Positions 10,482 to 24,430 of a stretch of 64,000 nt of DNA are shown piece by piece. Source of the stretch: Rhynochetos jubatus (taxonomy: Eukaryota > Chordata > Aves > Eurypygiformes > Rhynochetidae); NCBI GenBank assembly GCA_027574665.1, contig CM050658.1:21712317-21776316 (forward strand), read 5' to 3'. Every line of letters begins with the position of its first letter. The first letter of the stretch is position 1. The notes under the pieces are model-generated. The model saw only the letters and a program-made list of their open reading frames with translations, ran no database searches and had not been told where the DNA came from. A program made the position numbers and the translations under genes.

Positions 10482-13400
10482 TGGTGAGAGTGGTACCAGC
10501 TGGTTTCATTCATCTCCCAGAGGGATCTGTTCTGAAGGCTGACCTTGCTTTTGACCTTGCTTACCTTCAACAGCAATGGGTACACATGACCTGACACTGA
10601 ATGTGGCCAGCTGAGCATAGATGGTGTTCAAGACACTAAAGAACTGCTGTTGGCTCTGAACAGGTGCTGGGCACAATTAAGCTTAAATCTACCTAAAGAT
10701 TAACCAGATTCAGTAGCCTATCAGTCTCCTTTGCCAATTGTAAGGGCATTTTCTAGTGTAGTGCCTTCTTTATTTCTTTTAACAATTCTTTTTAAGAGCC
10801 TTCAAACCCTCCAACTTCAAAGCATTTCTGTTCCTACTGACCCATGTGTATTTTACAGGGATAAAACCTCTAGCTAGCATCTCAGGGATGATTTGTCAAG
10901 GGTCGCGTTAATAAATTAGGTTATTTATTTTGTGCCTGAAATTCCCTGGTCGGTGACTAAGAGAAACTTTGTGTTAAGCTGTGCAAAGCATAATGAGGTT
11001 TCTGTAATGCTTTGATGTGGAAATGCTTAAATGCCAAAAAAAAAAAGTGGTGTTATTGGGAGAGAAAGCTTACTTAAAATATCTAGGGACATTTTATATA
11101 AACCAACTATAGATTATACCATAAAGATTGTAAATTTTGATAATAGACTTACAAAACTTTAATATCAGACATCAAACCAAATTATTTTCTTGAACTGTTC
11201 TGCAGATACTTACAAACAGTCCTTTAAAAAAAAAAATACATTTGACATCAGTGGTAGAGAAATTCACATTGCAGTTGATGTACAGTAAGATTTTTGTTTC
11301 CTCATACCCATTACGGAGCCATTCTTCATCAGCAAACATACTGAGCTGACTGTTATTTTTTCTGGAATGAAAAGGCTATAGTGAATTTGCTCTATGTTCG
11401 TCTCGCTTAATGAAGACTGTTATATAAGAGTCGCTTCCCCTCAGCTGATTGAATTGTATTTCCCGTGCCACTTTTTGCTTTCCATGATGCTTATAGATTA
11501 GCAAAACAGAGTTTGCTGTGTTTTCTTCTTTTCTTCTTGTATCTATTCTTGAGGCTTATTAGCACGAAGTAGCTCTGAGCCATGGCTTGGACACCAGAGA
11601 TTCTGAAAGCCTCAAATAGCCGTAATAATGGAGTTGGATGAAGGATGCTGGTTGCCATGGGAACAGTGCATGTGCCACACAAGATAATGTAACTGCTGTA
11701 GTGCAGAGATCTGTGCTGCATATTGATTGCAAGATTTCTTGAATTCCTTTTAAATTTTGTGCTGTGTGTTCCACCTAGCAAGTGAGAGAGGCTTATCAGC
11801 TGGGTTAAATCCAGAGGGATTTTGCTAATTTGAAAAAAGTTGGCTTTTGCATGTGAAGGGAGAAGAAAGGGTCAGAACTACTTGGGAGTATTGTTAGGTT
11901 CACAGCCTTTCCTTGTTGAGTTGACAGTGTCCTAACTGTCATGTTAAGTCGGAGTTAATGAAGTATTGGAACTGAGGCACTACGGGTGAGTGCCCCGAAT
12001 TAAAAGTGACAATAGAAGGCCTTAGGAAACTGAACATTCCCCTGTATAATACTTTGAACAGTGGCTTGTCCCCTGGACACCTGCACAGTATCACAATTCC
12101 CCAGAGTACTTCACTACTCTTGTTGGTATGCTGCTGAAAAGTTTGGTTTTGTTCCAGCTTGTTGAGGACTAATGTAATTAGTGGCATAGCTGTGCAAAAT
12201 ATTGTGATTAAGAAATATCACACTTATTGACAGCCAAGTGGCTGAGTGCAGTGGAAGCTGGTGGAATGTAAAACATGCAGGTTTGAACATGGAGGAATTC
12301 TGTGTGAGCAGGACCATGCTTTGTTCTGGTTTTTGATGAGGTTGGAGCTTCTTTTTTCTTCAAATGTATGAAAATCACACTTTTCAGTGTGGCAGTGGCT
12401 ACTGGGTTAGCATAGTACTAGTGGGTCGCTAAAATTGTCTGTGATCTTGAATAAAAATGAATGAAGCAGGATCAGTTTTGCTATAATTCTGCAGCCTAAG
12501 TTTTCTGGGTCCTGGAATAATGACATAGAAACTCCAGTATATGTCCCAATAGCTGAAATCCTCACCGGCATGGACCAGCAAAGGTCTATCGGTGGGCTAC
12601 TTAATGAAGCACTGCTTCACTGCAGGTAAACCCTGGCATGTGGTCTCAACAGAGGCTCATATTCTGCTTCCTTGACTCAGGTGAGAACTCTAGGGCATGG
12701 TCACTCCTCAGTGAAAGGCAGTTGGGTCCACTATTGTTCAGGATGATTGTGCAGATGAGATAATGCAAATTAAAACTGTCCTTCTAGTGTTATCCCCCTG
12801 GGAAGGGTGATGCCAGAAACTCTTGCTTGCCTTCAGCAGGATTGCTGACAGTTGGCCACTTGTCCTCCCTCTCATGGTAAAAGTGGTAACTTCCCCGGTG
12901 TTATCAAACCTGCCACTGCCCTCTTCCCAAGCTACCTGTGGGGACACATACCTTTAATTTTTTTCTTAGAGCTGCTTTCCTAAATTTTTCACTATGAGGA
13001 AGTTTGTGTGAGAACACAAATTTTTGGTAACTGTTAAAAAAACCCCAAAACAACCAGTAACAACAAACACACGCTGTTGACACTTGAGATTTATTTGAAG
13101 GTTTCTGCATTTTTTTGTTTACGTCCTTTTTCAGTCTCTGGAAAACCTCTTGTTAGAAAATACTGTGTAATTATTGATCTTACAAGGGTTTTGGAGATGA
13201 TGTGTATTGTTTCATACCTACCTCATGCTGTTTGAATCTCTGTGTGTTGTCTGGATCTACCCTGAAAGTATCAGAACACTAGGAACTGTGAGTTAGTGAG
13301 GTTTTCTGGGTCTGCTTTAATAAGATGCTTATTTTGAGGGGAGAGGTGGGTAAGTTAAAATATATGTGAAGTGTTATTTGCCAGATGTGTCTGAGAGGAC

Positions 13401-14409
13401 ATATTTAGAAATGCTAGGCTATTGTGCCCTCTGGGCGTCACTTGCAGGGTTGTGTGACCTTGTTCATCAGAATGGGTCATCTCAAATGTAGTTCTCAGAT
13501 ATCTATTCAGTTTTTTCTTGACTATTCCTGGTTTTGGATCCTACCACTGCGTCCCAGCAAAGTATCTAGCTTCATTGTCAAATCAAAAAAACTGATTGTA
13601 CAGGATCAGCTTCTCTGAAGTTATTCTGGGTTTTGTACAGCCAAGACAAACAGACATACCATCTAAGATGCCTGTTTATAACCACGATGCCTGCTTTGTA
13701 ATGTATAGAAAATTACACTTTAGACCAAACATAGTAACGGACTAGTGGCACTGCGTTCTAGTATGTTTAATTAGTTTGTCATTTCTTTTGCAACCCTGTA
13801 ACATTTTCTGGGATTATGTAATAATTCATGGGTGAAATCCTTAGTCTTTTTTGAAACAATGTATGTTAAATTTAGTAAGTGAACTAATTGGTGAACTTGG
13901 ACTCTATCCCCTTAGATATCACTAAGACTCCCTGCTGAGTGAGATCTGCCTTTAGTGGTGTCAGTCATCCACCAGCTCGACTAAGCGCTTCCTGCTGCAC
14001 CTCATTCGAGGTGCATAATACCAGGTGTCCAGTGGTCAGCCAATTGGGTTTGCATATGTAAATACAGGTCTTATCTTTTCCTGCTCAGTCATGCTCCCTG
14101 CTGTCACTTGACTATGTTTAAGATGATTGCTTGGATTAGAAAGTGCTTCAGTTAGGAGAAAAGTGAACAGACTAAATGTCAGTTGGAACTTTTGGTTTGA
14201 CCTATGCTGTGCACCCAGCTGGAAATGGCTTGTCACCATAACAAGGTGGTAATATTGTTCTGAATGAACATGTAGCAGTGGTGCAGTTGTTGATTGTCAC
14301 TCATTTGTCCTTGGATTATCTAGTACTCTTGTAGTACTACCACAATTTTAAGGAAACACACAACCTTTATTATGGACATGTGTCTATAATGCCCTGTTTA
14401 GCATGGCCT

Positions 14410-14683
14410 GTTGCAATAGGGCATGGAGTAATGGTTTTCGTTTAAAAGAGAGTGGATTTACACTAGATGTAAGGAACAAAGTTTTACGAGGATGGGCAAC
14501 CTGTTCCAACAATTCACTAGAGAGGTGGGAGATGCCCCATCCCTGGAAACATTCAGGGCCAGGTTGGATGGGGCTCTGAGCAACCTGATTTAGTTGAAGG
14601 TGTCACTACTCATTGCAGGGGATCTGGACTAGCTGACCTTTAAAAGTCCCTTCTGACTCAAACTATTCTATGGTTCTATAAAG
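14410..14683 (+). mobile_element. CR1 LINE 3' fragment
   Basis: Plus-strand CR1 3' end: ORF2-end relic (GCAACCTGTTCC..GAGAGGTGGGAGATGCCCC), the GGCTCTGAGCAACCTGAT segment, then GACTAGCTGACCTTT and the terminus ATTCTATGGTTCTAT. It is diverged and truncated. Confidence 0.88.
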
Positions 14684-17600
14684 ATACACAGCAGCCTGGC
14701 TCTAAGCGCCCATGAAGAATGCCTGTGAAAATGCTTACTCTTCATGGTGTGTTATGGTGTGGATGTCTATAAGTCTATTGCATTGCCACCAGGAATCTTC
14801 AATGTCAAAACAGGGCTACATTTGATAAAGGCAGGGACTGAGTTTATAGCGTGTTATCTTTTTCAACTGTCTTCTGAACAGAGTAGAGAGGCCAGATAAC
14901 AAACACACGTGGAAGACCAGAAATCTGCTTCTGTCTTATCTGTGGAAAATGATCTAGGTTACGAAATATATCAACTTTCACCTTAGGTGACTTTCCTTGG
15001 TTGTACTCCACTGAATGTAAAAGCTGCTGCTGATGGTAAGGTCTTGTATAGCATCTAGCATGCTACATTCTGTAAATCTAGCATGTTTGCAATACTAAAG
15101 CTGTAGGAATTGAGTGATTATAAAGTAATGATTAACACCCTGTAGCGGAATAGATTTTAGGACTGCAGGTCTGATAAGAAATGCACCTTCCCCCCTCCCT
15201 TATCCTGCCAAACTCCACAAAAACTCTGGCATGGAAGATGGTTGCTGGATTGAATATAACGGTGTTTCAATAATCAGCATGTGTAGTTGAGAAGGGAATA
15301 AGAAATCATATTTCTGAAGAAAACAGCAAGAAAGTGAGCCAGATCCTTACCTTGGAAAGGTCAGTGACTTGAATGTATTGGCAGTAATTTTTAGTAGTTG
15401 TGAATCTGGCTCTGACATCTAGGTCCTCTAAGGAGTAGAGGAAGGGTTTTGCTGGTTTTTCAAACAGAAGCAAATGGAAACTGTCTGTGGTTTATCACCC
15501 AGAACTCCCTTTTCAAGTGTTCGTAGCAGCCTTCAAGAGGCAGCAGCAATACCTGACAGCACACAGATACATGCGGTAGAATTTCATCTTCATGGCCGGC
15601 TGAGAAAGGAGATCGATGATTCTGCCTCACAAAGACACTTGGAATACTGTGAGGGAGATTGTTTTGCCACATTTGCATTAATCTACTCCAAGTATATCAA
15701 TTTCCACTGAGCATAAGGATGGTTTTGATTTTTACACCACAGGAGTTTCCAAGTAGGTGCTAGATTTACAAAAGTGGTTGCCAAGGGTCTCTAAGTGACT
15801 TGACAGATTTACAGACTGATGACATACTACTAGTGTAGTCTCAATGAAAATTGAGTTTGATATAAGTAATAAAGTATTGCTCAAGGACAACGTTCAAAAA
15901 GCAATCTAGAGAGGCCATGGAATGTTTTGATTTGTCTCAGTATAATTCCTCCCACAAAAGGCAGTTGAACTGTGACTGGTAGGATTTATTTATTATAGCT
16001 TTATACTTTTTAATAATGAAAATTGAGCTTCAGCCTTATATTCCACTTCTGTCTATCTGTATGCAGATTACATAAAAATAAATGGGTCGTTTATGAAGGC
16101 AAAATCTTGGAGGTGGGGAAGGTTTAAATGAAAATCGTCAAAGAATGGGGTTTATTTTAAGAGTATGTATATCTTAGGCAAAGTCATTTAGTAATGGACA
16201 AATATGGGCTTGGGGAATGCCTAGTTGGACTTTCAAAAAACTTCACAAATTTCCTAGATTTTTTCTTTTTTTAAAGTCTATTTTAAAAAAACCCACACGC
16301 TATTATTTGCCGATCACATCTGTGCCAGCACTGACAGTATTAGAAAGGCAACCCTATTTAGTTTGTTCTTTTGTTCTTTATATAAGAACTTGCTGCCTTG
16401 TCTTCTGAGGAACACAAAAGCTATTTTATTTCTGAGGAACAAATGCTTTCTGAGTGAATCCTGTAAGATATTGGTTTTCTTTCATGAGGCCACTGTATTT
16501 TCTTTTTGCCACTATTTTTGAAGTTGTAGAGGATCACAACAGAATTGCATTGCAAGTGCAGAGATGCTTATGTTGTGATTTACTTCACATGGTTAAAGAA
16601 AAGAATTGCTGAGAGGTGCCTAAAGAATGGCGGATTATATGTGAATGTCCACATACCTTCTAGTTAAGACGTGTATTGTGGCTACAGATGAATTCTTTTC
16701 ATTTATAGATGTACTGATGTTAGAGGTGAGATGGGGCAGGGGAATAATCTTCCTTCTTTAAAGGTTATATAGATGTTGTCTTGAAATGCATTGTATTCAG
16801 GCTCCCTGAAAAGCTGTTGCAGCTTATTTTTTGCCACACATATTGTGGGGATTAATCACGTTCATGCATTTACAGTCAAGATTAGCTGCTTCCTCGCTCT
16901 ATGCAGACAGTCTAAAAATCACAGTGATGATGGGTAACAATGATAAACATACAGTTGAGCAAACAAAAAGAAGTGTGCAGATTTATGGGCAGTTTTGTTC
17001 CTCAGAGGTAACAAAGGTGTGCAGATTGAGGACAGCTAAACTGTTAGCAAACGCGCTCCTATTGTTGAAGCACAGAATGCAAAAAATACCTGTAATTGCA
17101 CAAAGATGTATCAGTTGTACTTCCCTTGTAGATAGAAAGACATGTAAATAACACTACAAAGGAACAGCCACATTGAAGAGAGTGTGGCATTATCCTCTGG
17201 TGTCCTCTTTGGAAAGTGGATGAAAACTGTCAAGGCCCAGCTCACTGCCTACCTTGGAGCAGCACATGGGAGTCTTGGCAACAGGGGAGTAAGCTGTGCT
17301 GGAATGATTGCTACTTGGTGCTGCAAGAGTGGTTGCTCCTGCTTGGACCCTTTGATATTAAAGAGTGACCAAGGAATATAACTGTGGGCATTTTTTGTCC
17401 TTCATGCACCACTTTATTCCACCTGGTTTGCTATTACTTGGCTGGATGGTAAGGAGCAGGTCTGCTTTAAGTAATTCAGTGTTCCCCAGCGGGTGTGGGA
17501 TTTGACACTGAGCTCCAGGAAGCAGCTAGGGCTGAGAGAAGAGCTTGCAGCTGAAGAGCTTTGAATAGCCGCAGGTAACAACCTCCACTTGCAGTACCTC

Positions 17601-20435
17601 AGACTTGACGCTGTTTCTTGCTTGCTTCTGGATTAGGAGCATACACAAGCAAAAAATTCTGAGTTGAGGAATGCCGTGGCCATTACAAGGAAACAAGCAA
17701 ACAACAAAACCCCTAAGAACTGTTGTTTAAGAACTGACATTGGGTCAGAATGAGGAACACAAGTGATTATGACACTTAGGCTGACACATGTGCCAGACCC
17801 TAGCATGTGTCTGAAAGCAAAATGGAAGGCTGTCTCCAGATAGTTTTATTCCTCAATGCTGTTTCATGCACTTCAGCAGAGAATGGTGATGTAAGAAGGT
17901 TTACACGGGTACCATACATTCTGCTATACTTATGTTATCCATGATTGTGCTGAGTTGGTTTCTGTGTGAAACACATTGTGAGCCTATCTGTAGATTTGCT
18001 GTGTTAACTTGTCTTTTTGACTGGGCTGGGCTAGTTAAGATAACACTGCTTTACTTATTATTGTTTTTAAGTCATTTGCTATGTTTGTGTGTGAAGTAAC
18101 TGTGTAGTTGTTTATGTTCTGTGAGTGCTTGTAACAAGATTTATTTTGTAGTCCTAGCTATGAATGTTAGTTGTACAGCAGTTCTTGTCCACAATGTTCC
18201 TACCTTCCAGATGGAGGATTTATACCCAGCCACTAGAAATGAGTGTTGCTTTTCCAGCAGGAAAAGCTCTTGTGGAAATCAGGGAGCTGGGAGAGAAGCT
18301 ATAAGTGTAAATGAGAAAGCCAGGGGATACTTGCAGAAAGCCATAGCTCCACTGGCCTTGATACACTTACGTTAGTGGACAATACAATGCTGTGCATTTA
18401 GACATCACCATGGGAAGCATAAAATGTTGGCTGTATGACAGCTGGGCTGCCATGACATTTTGTGGAAGAAGGTCCTTATTTTCATCAGGAAAGCTGAATC
18501 AGTTGTTCTGTCTGGAGGATATATATAAAAAAGAATGCTGCTTCCACTTATTTTTTCATAGGATTAATTTGGTCACAGCTACCCAATGTCACTGTTGCTT
18601 CCACAAGATATTTCCACTTCTGGAACAGCAAACTAAAATAATGTGCATACAGTTTAGCATAAGGCTCTATATTTTGTTGGAATAATGATGACAGCTTCCT
18701 TAAAATCAGAGGTGAAATTCCATCACTGGTTCAATGTGCAGAGGAATCTGAAATGCATAATATAACACTGAATGAATTGTGTCTGAGGATGTCTAAACTG
18801 TCTTGCAAATAAATGTCTCCAACATGATGGTTTATTTCTAGGGAACTTTATTTAGCAGGAGCATGAGTTCTCTGCCATGTAGCAGTCAAGATTCACAGTT
18901 TTAGTGAAAGGTCTACTACTACAGGAATAAAGACTTCCTTTGTTTATAGGAGAGGGAGGGAAAAAAACCACCCTTCAGGCTGTTGTTTATAGCTGCTGAC
19001 ATGTGATAGAACACGAACATGCCTTTGCTTGTGGAATCTCAGATTGGCATCTTTACAGGGAGGGGGAATTTTCAAGGGTAGCTTAAAGCTGACACTTTGT
19101 CATCTTGCAGTGATAAGCCCTAAAAAGAGCTGTTGTATGCACTGGAGTATGTTAGGCATAATAAAAATTGAATACTGGAAGAGTTAGAAATGGTAGTTTG
19201 TATTCAGTAGCTGAATTATGCAAGGTATGGAGTGCTGTCTTGTGTGGAACGTTCTCAGTAAATGGGAATTTCTTTGCTAATAAGAGGCTTCAAGATTTGG
19301 TCGAATGGATCTTAAAAATGGTAGTGCTATTTGTGGGTATGATTGGCAGATGTAATCCCTTTCCTGCTCTCATCTACATCTTTCTTTTCCTAGTCTGTGC
19401 CAGCCATTAGACCAAAACATAATTAAATCTAGTCCTTCAGAACGAAAGGAGGCATTAATCATTCACAGTACTTTTTTTCTTTTTTCTTAGAAGTCTAAGA
19501 AAGATAGACACCTAAATCCCACTGAAATGCCCACATGTATTTTTGGCTCCTTCGAAAAATTCAGCCACACTATTTAATATAACCCAGTGGCGATCTTTTA
19601 TCAACGCTCTCCTAATGACACATAAACCTCTGACATTCCCTTTACAAATATTGTGAATGAATTGGAAATGTCTTACGTTGTTTAAGAAATAACACTACCA
19701 GACCTGTTTATTTCTTACAACTAATAGACAAGAAAACACAATTTTTACTCTTTTCTGTCTCTTTAATGGAATTTAATTTAATACAAATGCTTCCATAGTA
19801 TAACAGAAACCAACTTTCCCCTTATCTTTCACTGAAGTACGTGTTCACTTGCTGATAGACATCTCACAAGCTTGCTTTTTCTGAACAAACTTGGAAAAAC
19901 AGAAGAGACTATAAAAATGTACAAAGTAGCATTGGCCTGAAGTGTGGTGAGCAAGTAAATATTTTGCCTCCTTAAACAATGTACCAGCCTTGCCCTGAAT
20001 GTAGTTGTGCCATAAGGTTATTAGGAGAGTTTGCTGCATGTACTGGTGTGCCCTTTGAACAGGTAGCCATGGAAGAGGTCATATGGTTTGAAGATAGCAA
20101 GGATGGAAGTCTAAAACTGGTGATAACTTAATGTAGCATATTCCCTACTGATTGTAGGTACTTCAGTGAACATTTACACAAGTAGGAAATAATACTTGTA
20201 GTTTAATTGCTCTAATTTTAATAGTTTGTTATTAAAAACAAACAAAAAACTCAAAACAAAACACCAAACCAGGAAAATTTATTCTGCCTTCTTTGGAGGA
20301 AAGCTTTATTCACAGCAGCTGTCTGAGTTTAAGCAAGAGAAGCTGCAGTCCTTGGGCCTGACACTTCTGCCAGCATCTCCAAGCAGTTTGCCACCTTTAG
20401 AGATGTGGTGGGCATCATGGAAACTCATGGTACAC
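14684..20435 (+). other. SLC6A1: Intron 1 of SLC6A1, segment without recognised elements
   Basis: AT-rich intronic sequence between two CR1 relics. I see only chance open frames (the longest about 106 codons at 16831-17151, without recognisable motifs) and short homopolymers. Confidence 0.5.
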
Positions 20436-20486
20436 AGTCACAGAAAATTTAGATTGGGAAGAACCTTTAGAAATCATCAGGTCAAT
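20436..20486 (-). mobile_element. Short CR1 3'-end relic (antisense)
   Basis: About 50 bp resembling the reverse complement of the CR1 terminus (CACAGAAAATTTAGATTGGGAAGAACCTTTAGAAATCATC). It is heavily mutated, so confidence is modest. Confidence 0.5.
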
Positions 20487-22529
20487 GCATGTGCACTGTG
20501 TGAACTGATTTTTTTTTTAATCTGTCTACATTTAAACAGCTTGTAGAAAAATTTTAACAAATCAAGAAATTATATGCATGTCACTCAGGTTCCTCACTTT
20601 CTCTGCTTCTTCCAAGTTGATTGTTGAAAGCAAATTTTTATAGCTATAAGGAGATTAATATTTCTCTCCTTACTGCAACAACTTTACAGCATGGTGTGCT
20701 GTTTGTTTAAGCTTGCTAAAATTTGCTCCATTTAACCAAATACCCTTGTCCTTCAAAGTAACATGAGCTCCTAGTGGAAGTTGAGGATATTCATCACTTA
20801 ACAGAACCAAGCGCTCCGTTTGCACAATCCCTGCAGTCTGGCAGTGTATTTGGAGTAAATCCATTATGAATGCTTTAGATTGGCTTAGAGCTATATCAGA
20901 GAGAGAACACTTTGCTCTATCTGTGCTATGCAGATAAGAACTAATATTTGTCTGTGAAGAAACCTGACATTGTTTGCTACTTGTTATTTTATTAAACTCA
21001 AAGGGGTATACAGTTAACTTCTGTGCATTATTCTTTAGGAGTCCTTGTTTTTCCAGTTAATACCGGGAAGAGGTGGCTTCAGAAGAGTCTGGTTACATTG
21101 TTCATATCCAGTACTGTGCAATGCAGAAAGATTTCCTTTCTCGTGGAGAGAAGACTCGAGGAATTGGTTATTGTCTAATAGGCAGAAACAGAATTTTTAA
21201 TTTTCTCTTTAGGAAAATGAATGTGTTTTAGAAAGGAGGTGCTTAGTAAAGAATTAAAAAATGTGTAGGAAAATAAATCCTAGCTTTATTATTTCAATCC
21301 AGGTTTTATGGTATTGGGTCCTCGGAAGAATAAAAGAACTTGTGTGTGTGTGTTGGTATGAACAGGTGCAGCAATTGCTTTTGAAATGAGTCCAAGCAAG
21401 TAACATTAAGTGCTCATTTTACACCTCACTGAATGCTGTGCAAAGAGCAGAACTTCCCAGCAGCATAAGCAGACATAATTCCATTGATAGCTTTGGCGCT
21501 GAGCCTATTCACTTAAATCAGTGAAGTAGTATCTGCTCATGCCTCAGTAAACAAAACCTATTATATTATATAGGTCACTATATGTTTTGGGACAGTTCTC
21601 AGTCCTTTGAATGCTTTCCCTTCCAAGGTAAATGCTGTATTCACAAAAAGAGCTTGAATTTTTTTTCAGCCTCCCATTTCTGAGGTCGGAAGAGTTGTTG
21701 GTCCAATATTCTCTTCCTTCAGTTGAGACTTTTGAGGCCTGTATGATGGGTAAAGTATTTTACTTCCAAAAATTCAGAGCCTCAGACAAGCTCTTGGTGT
21801 GAGGGGAAGGGCTTACAAGATGGATGGTCGAACGCACTTGCAGGAGCGAAGCCTGAGGGATGGTTTTAGCTACATCAGAAAAACTGTGCCTCTGTAGAGC
21901 CACGGTGTTCCCAGCTTGAAATCTAGAAACAGTGGTTGGGGAACCTTCCTAAAGCCAAATGTTACTATGGTGAAATGTGGCCAGCTTCGCTTCTGTCTGA
22001 GAAGGACAAGAGTCACTGGAAAATTGTGTAGTCAGTAAATAGAAAAATAATTTTAAAATAACAAGCATCAGTACTGGGTTCTGCAAGCTCATTGTTAATG
22101 GTGTAGAGTGGTGGTTTGGTCACAAAGTTGTAACAGCCCCTTGTGAATGAAGGGTTGACTTGGGAATCCCTGTGGCAAGTATGGACATATTCTGCCTGCT
22201 TTCGACTTCTTCCTCTTCTTCTGTTGCCATCCAGGGACAGTGGAGGAAGGAATTTTTCTGCTGTACTCCCTGTGCCTGTAGCTATTATCCAGGAGCTCTG
22301 CAATGAGGGGTGTGTTGCTGGTCAGTGGTCTTAGGCTCAGCCTTTTTTCAGAAATAGTGATTCTGAATATTATCTCTTGTTTTGTTTTACTTTAAAATTC
22401 ATTGAAGTATGTTCATCTTCTGAAAGTTCTGTTAGAGTTTCCTAGTCACAGAAACCAGAGAAGTTAAGTGCTTACTGGAGTTCTCTCACTTAATTGCTCT
22501 GAAGACTTGAACCAGTCGTTAAGATCTCT

Positions 22530-22576
22530 GGTTTTGGTTTTGTTTGGTTGGTTGGTTTGGTTTTGGTTTTGGTTTT
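22530..22576. repeat. (GGTTTT)n/(GGTT)n low-complexity tract
   Basis: Irregular tandem GGTTTT and GGTT units on the plus strand. Confidence 0.75.
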
Positions 22577-23221
22577 AAATCAAAGTATTTGTAGTGAGGC
22601 CAAAAAAGACTTTTAACCCTCCCCAGTAAATGGAACCATATCCTCCTGTGCAGTTCTGTCATGGAACCATACCTCTTTGCTTTTCATGAATGTTTTCTTC
22701 CTGGTAGCTTCACAGCACAGAGAGAAGTTGGAGAGAAGCAGCAGAGCTATTTTTGACTTGCTCACGGTCAACAGAATGGTTAAGCAATTTGTATGCAGAC
22801 TCAAGTAAAACAAACAATGGAGAACAGCCCCCAGCAAATATTATTTTCAGCTATACCATATAAGTAATATAGCTGTGCAAAGAAAAACGGTGGGGGAGGA
22901 TGAAGTACCATACTTAATTTATTTTTTTTTTTTCCAATGGGGTCTTGCTCATGTACGCAGCTTTCTGATTGCTGGGGTCAGACAGCTAATAACAAAAAGA
23001 AAAGAAGACTGAGGGAAATGAAGACATCTCTAACCTATCCTAGGAGACACATAGCCAGTGACCGTCCAGCCCACATCTCCTGACACACAGCCTTACTGGC
23101 CAGAGCAACTTTGCCTTCTATAAGGTCCTGATTCAGCTATGTTAAACTGCTTGGCTGTTACCTTCATTTCAAGCATGTGCTTAAATCTCACTTGTTTAAA
23201 GCAAATCCTATCAATTTTAGT

Positions 23222-23238
23222 AAAAAAAAAAAAAAAAA
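23222..23238. repeat. A17 homopolymer
   Basis: Seventeen consecutive A. No adjacent retrotransposon body explains it as a poly(A) tail. Confidence 0.8.
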
Positions 23239-23805
23239 TAGTGCAGAATTAAATTTAAAGAGCAAAATATGTAATTCTCAAAATATGGTATTTTTTCATA
23301 ACTTAAATCAACATCTTGCCTGTGCAAACACTGATGTATATATTTAAAAAAAGAAAAGTAATGCTCTAATGCAGAAAGCTGTGTCCTCTTAGAGCTTGAG
23401 AAGGCAGCAGTTATTTGCTTCATGTTTGGAAGGTGACATTCTCAGCTAGATGGCCTAGAAAATTGTTTTCCAAAAGTAAGAAAAATTAGTTCAGGAGGGC
23501 TGTTGAACATCCAGGGCTCTCCTTAGCAACCAATTGCTGAGTACCTGGCAACACATGACATTATGACAAGTGTTCAGCCTTGGGGGTGGTGACAAATGAC
23601 GAGCTATTCAGAACACCTCTGCCCTTTCAGATCTTGGGTGAGCTTGCAGAGTTGCCACTACAAAATTCATGTGTTTGGGGCTTTTTTGGAAATTGATAAA
23701 CTGAGCAAGGATGCTCCACTGGCATGCAATAAACACGGTACCTCTTAATACTGCTGGCTTTGTTTTTCTGTTTTTTAAAGAAGTGCTATTCGTACCATGA
23801 TGTAC

Positions 23806-24430
23806 TCATAGAATCATAGAATGGTTTGGGTTGGAAGGGACCTTAAAGATCATCGAGTTCCAACCTCCCTGCCATGGGCAGGGACACCCTCCACTAGACC
23901 AGGTTGCTCCAAGCCTCATCCAGCCTGGCCTTGAAGACAGCCAGGGATGGGGCATCCACAGCTTCTCTGGGCAGCCTGTGCCAGACCCTCCCCACCCTCT
24001 CTGTGAAGACTTTCTTCCTGATCTCCAACCTAAATCTCCCTGCTTTCAATTTAAACCTGTTACCTTTTGTCCTGTCACTACAGGCCCTTGTAAAAAGTCC
24101 CCCCCAGCTTTCTTGTAGCCCCTTCAGGTACTGGAAGGCTGCAATAAGGTCTCCCTGGAGCCTTCTCTTCTCCAGGCTGAACAAGCCCAGCTCTCTCAGC
24201 TTGTCCCCATAGCAGAGGTGCTCCAGCCCTCTGAGCATCTTGGTGGCCTCCCTTGGGCTTGTTCCAACCAGTCGATATCCTTCTTATGCTGAGGACTCTA
24301 CAGCTGGATACAGTACTCCAGGTGGGGTCTCACAAGAGCAGAGTAGAGAGGGAGAATCCCCTCCCTGGACCTGCTGGCCACACTTCTCCTGATACAGCCC
24401 AGGATATGATTGACTTTCTGGGCTACTAAT
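23806..24430 (-). mobile_element. CR1 LINE 3' fragment with ORF2 C-terminal relic (antisense)
   Basis: On the minus strand it ends in the ATTCTATGATTCTATGA terminus at 23806. A 114-codon open frame (24238-23894) gives the C-terminal end of CR1 ORF2p, with landmarks such as LRELGLFSLEKRRL, RACSDRTKGNRFKL and DAPSLAVFKARLDEAWSNL. Further upstream sequence (to about 24430) matches the segment with QVQ-type and GLGCI-like remains. It is a 5'-truncated, dead copy, relatively young judging by the open frame. Confidence 0.93.

Larger units (their letters stand above)
3133..14409 (+). other. SLC6A1: Intron 1 of SLC6A1, 5' part
   Basis: This stretch holds no recognised exon, RNA gene or sizeable repeat. 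It includes the tail of the CpG island (to about 3520), a palindrome of ATF/CRE-like motifs at 4605-4625, a consensus CRE at 5358-5365, an AT-rich block with many TAAT motifs around 7795-8110, and a G-rich run at 10462-10481. Open frames over 60 codons occur at the density expected by chance. Confidence 0.6.
20487..23805 (+). other. SLC6A1: Intron 1 of SLC6A1, segment with simple repeats
   Basis: No exon recognised. It contains a (GGTTTT)n/(GGTT)n low-complexity tract at about 22530-22576 and a run of 17 A at 23222-23238. The rest is unremarkable AT-rich sequence. Confidence 0.5.

Noticed and set aside
11421..11430. Perfect TATATAAG box in intron 1
   Set aside because: Isolated in AT-rich sequence with no CpG island, exon or coding frame downstream. 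Expected by chance.
23894..24238. 114-codon minus-strand frame that looks like an independent gene
   Set aside because: It is the C-terminal relic of CR1 ORF2, followed by the CR1 terminus; the same peptide recurs in the copy at 38726-39145.
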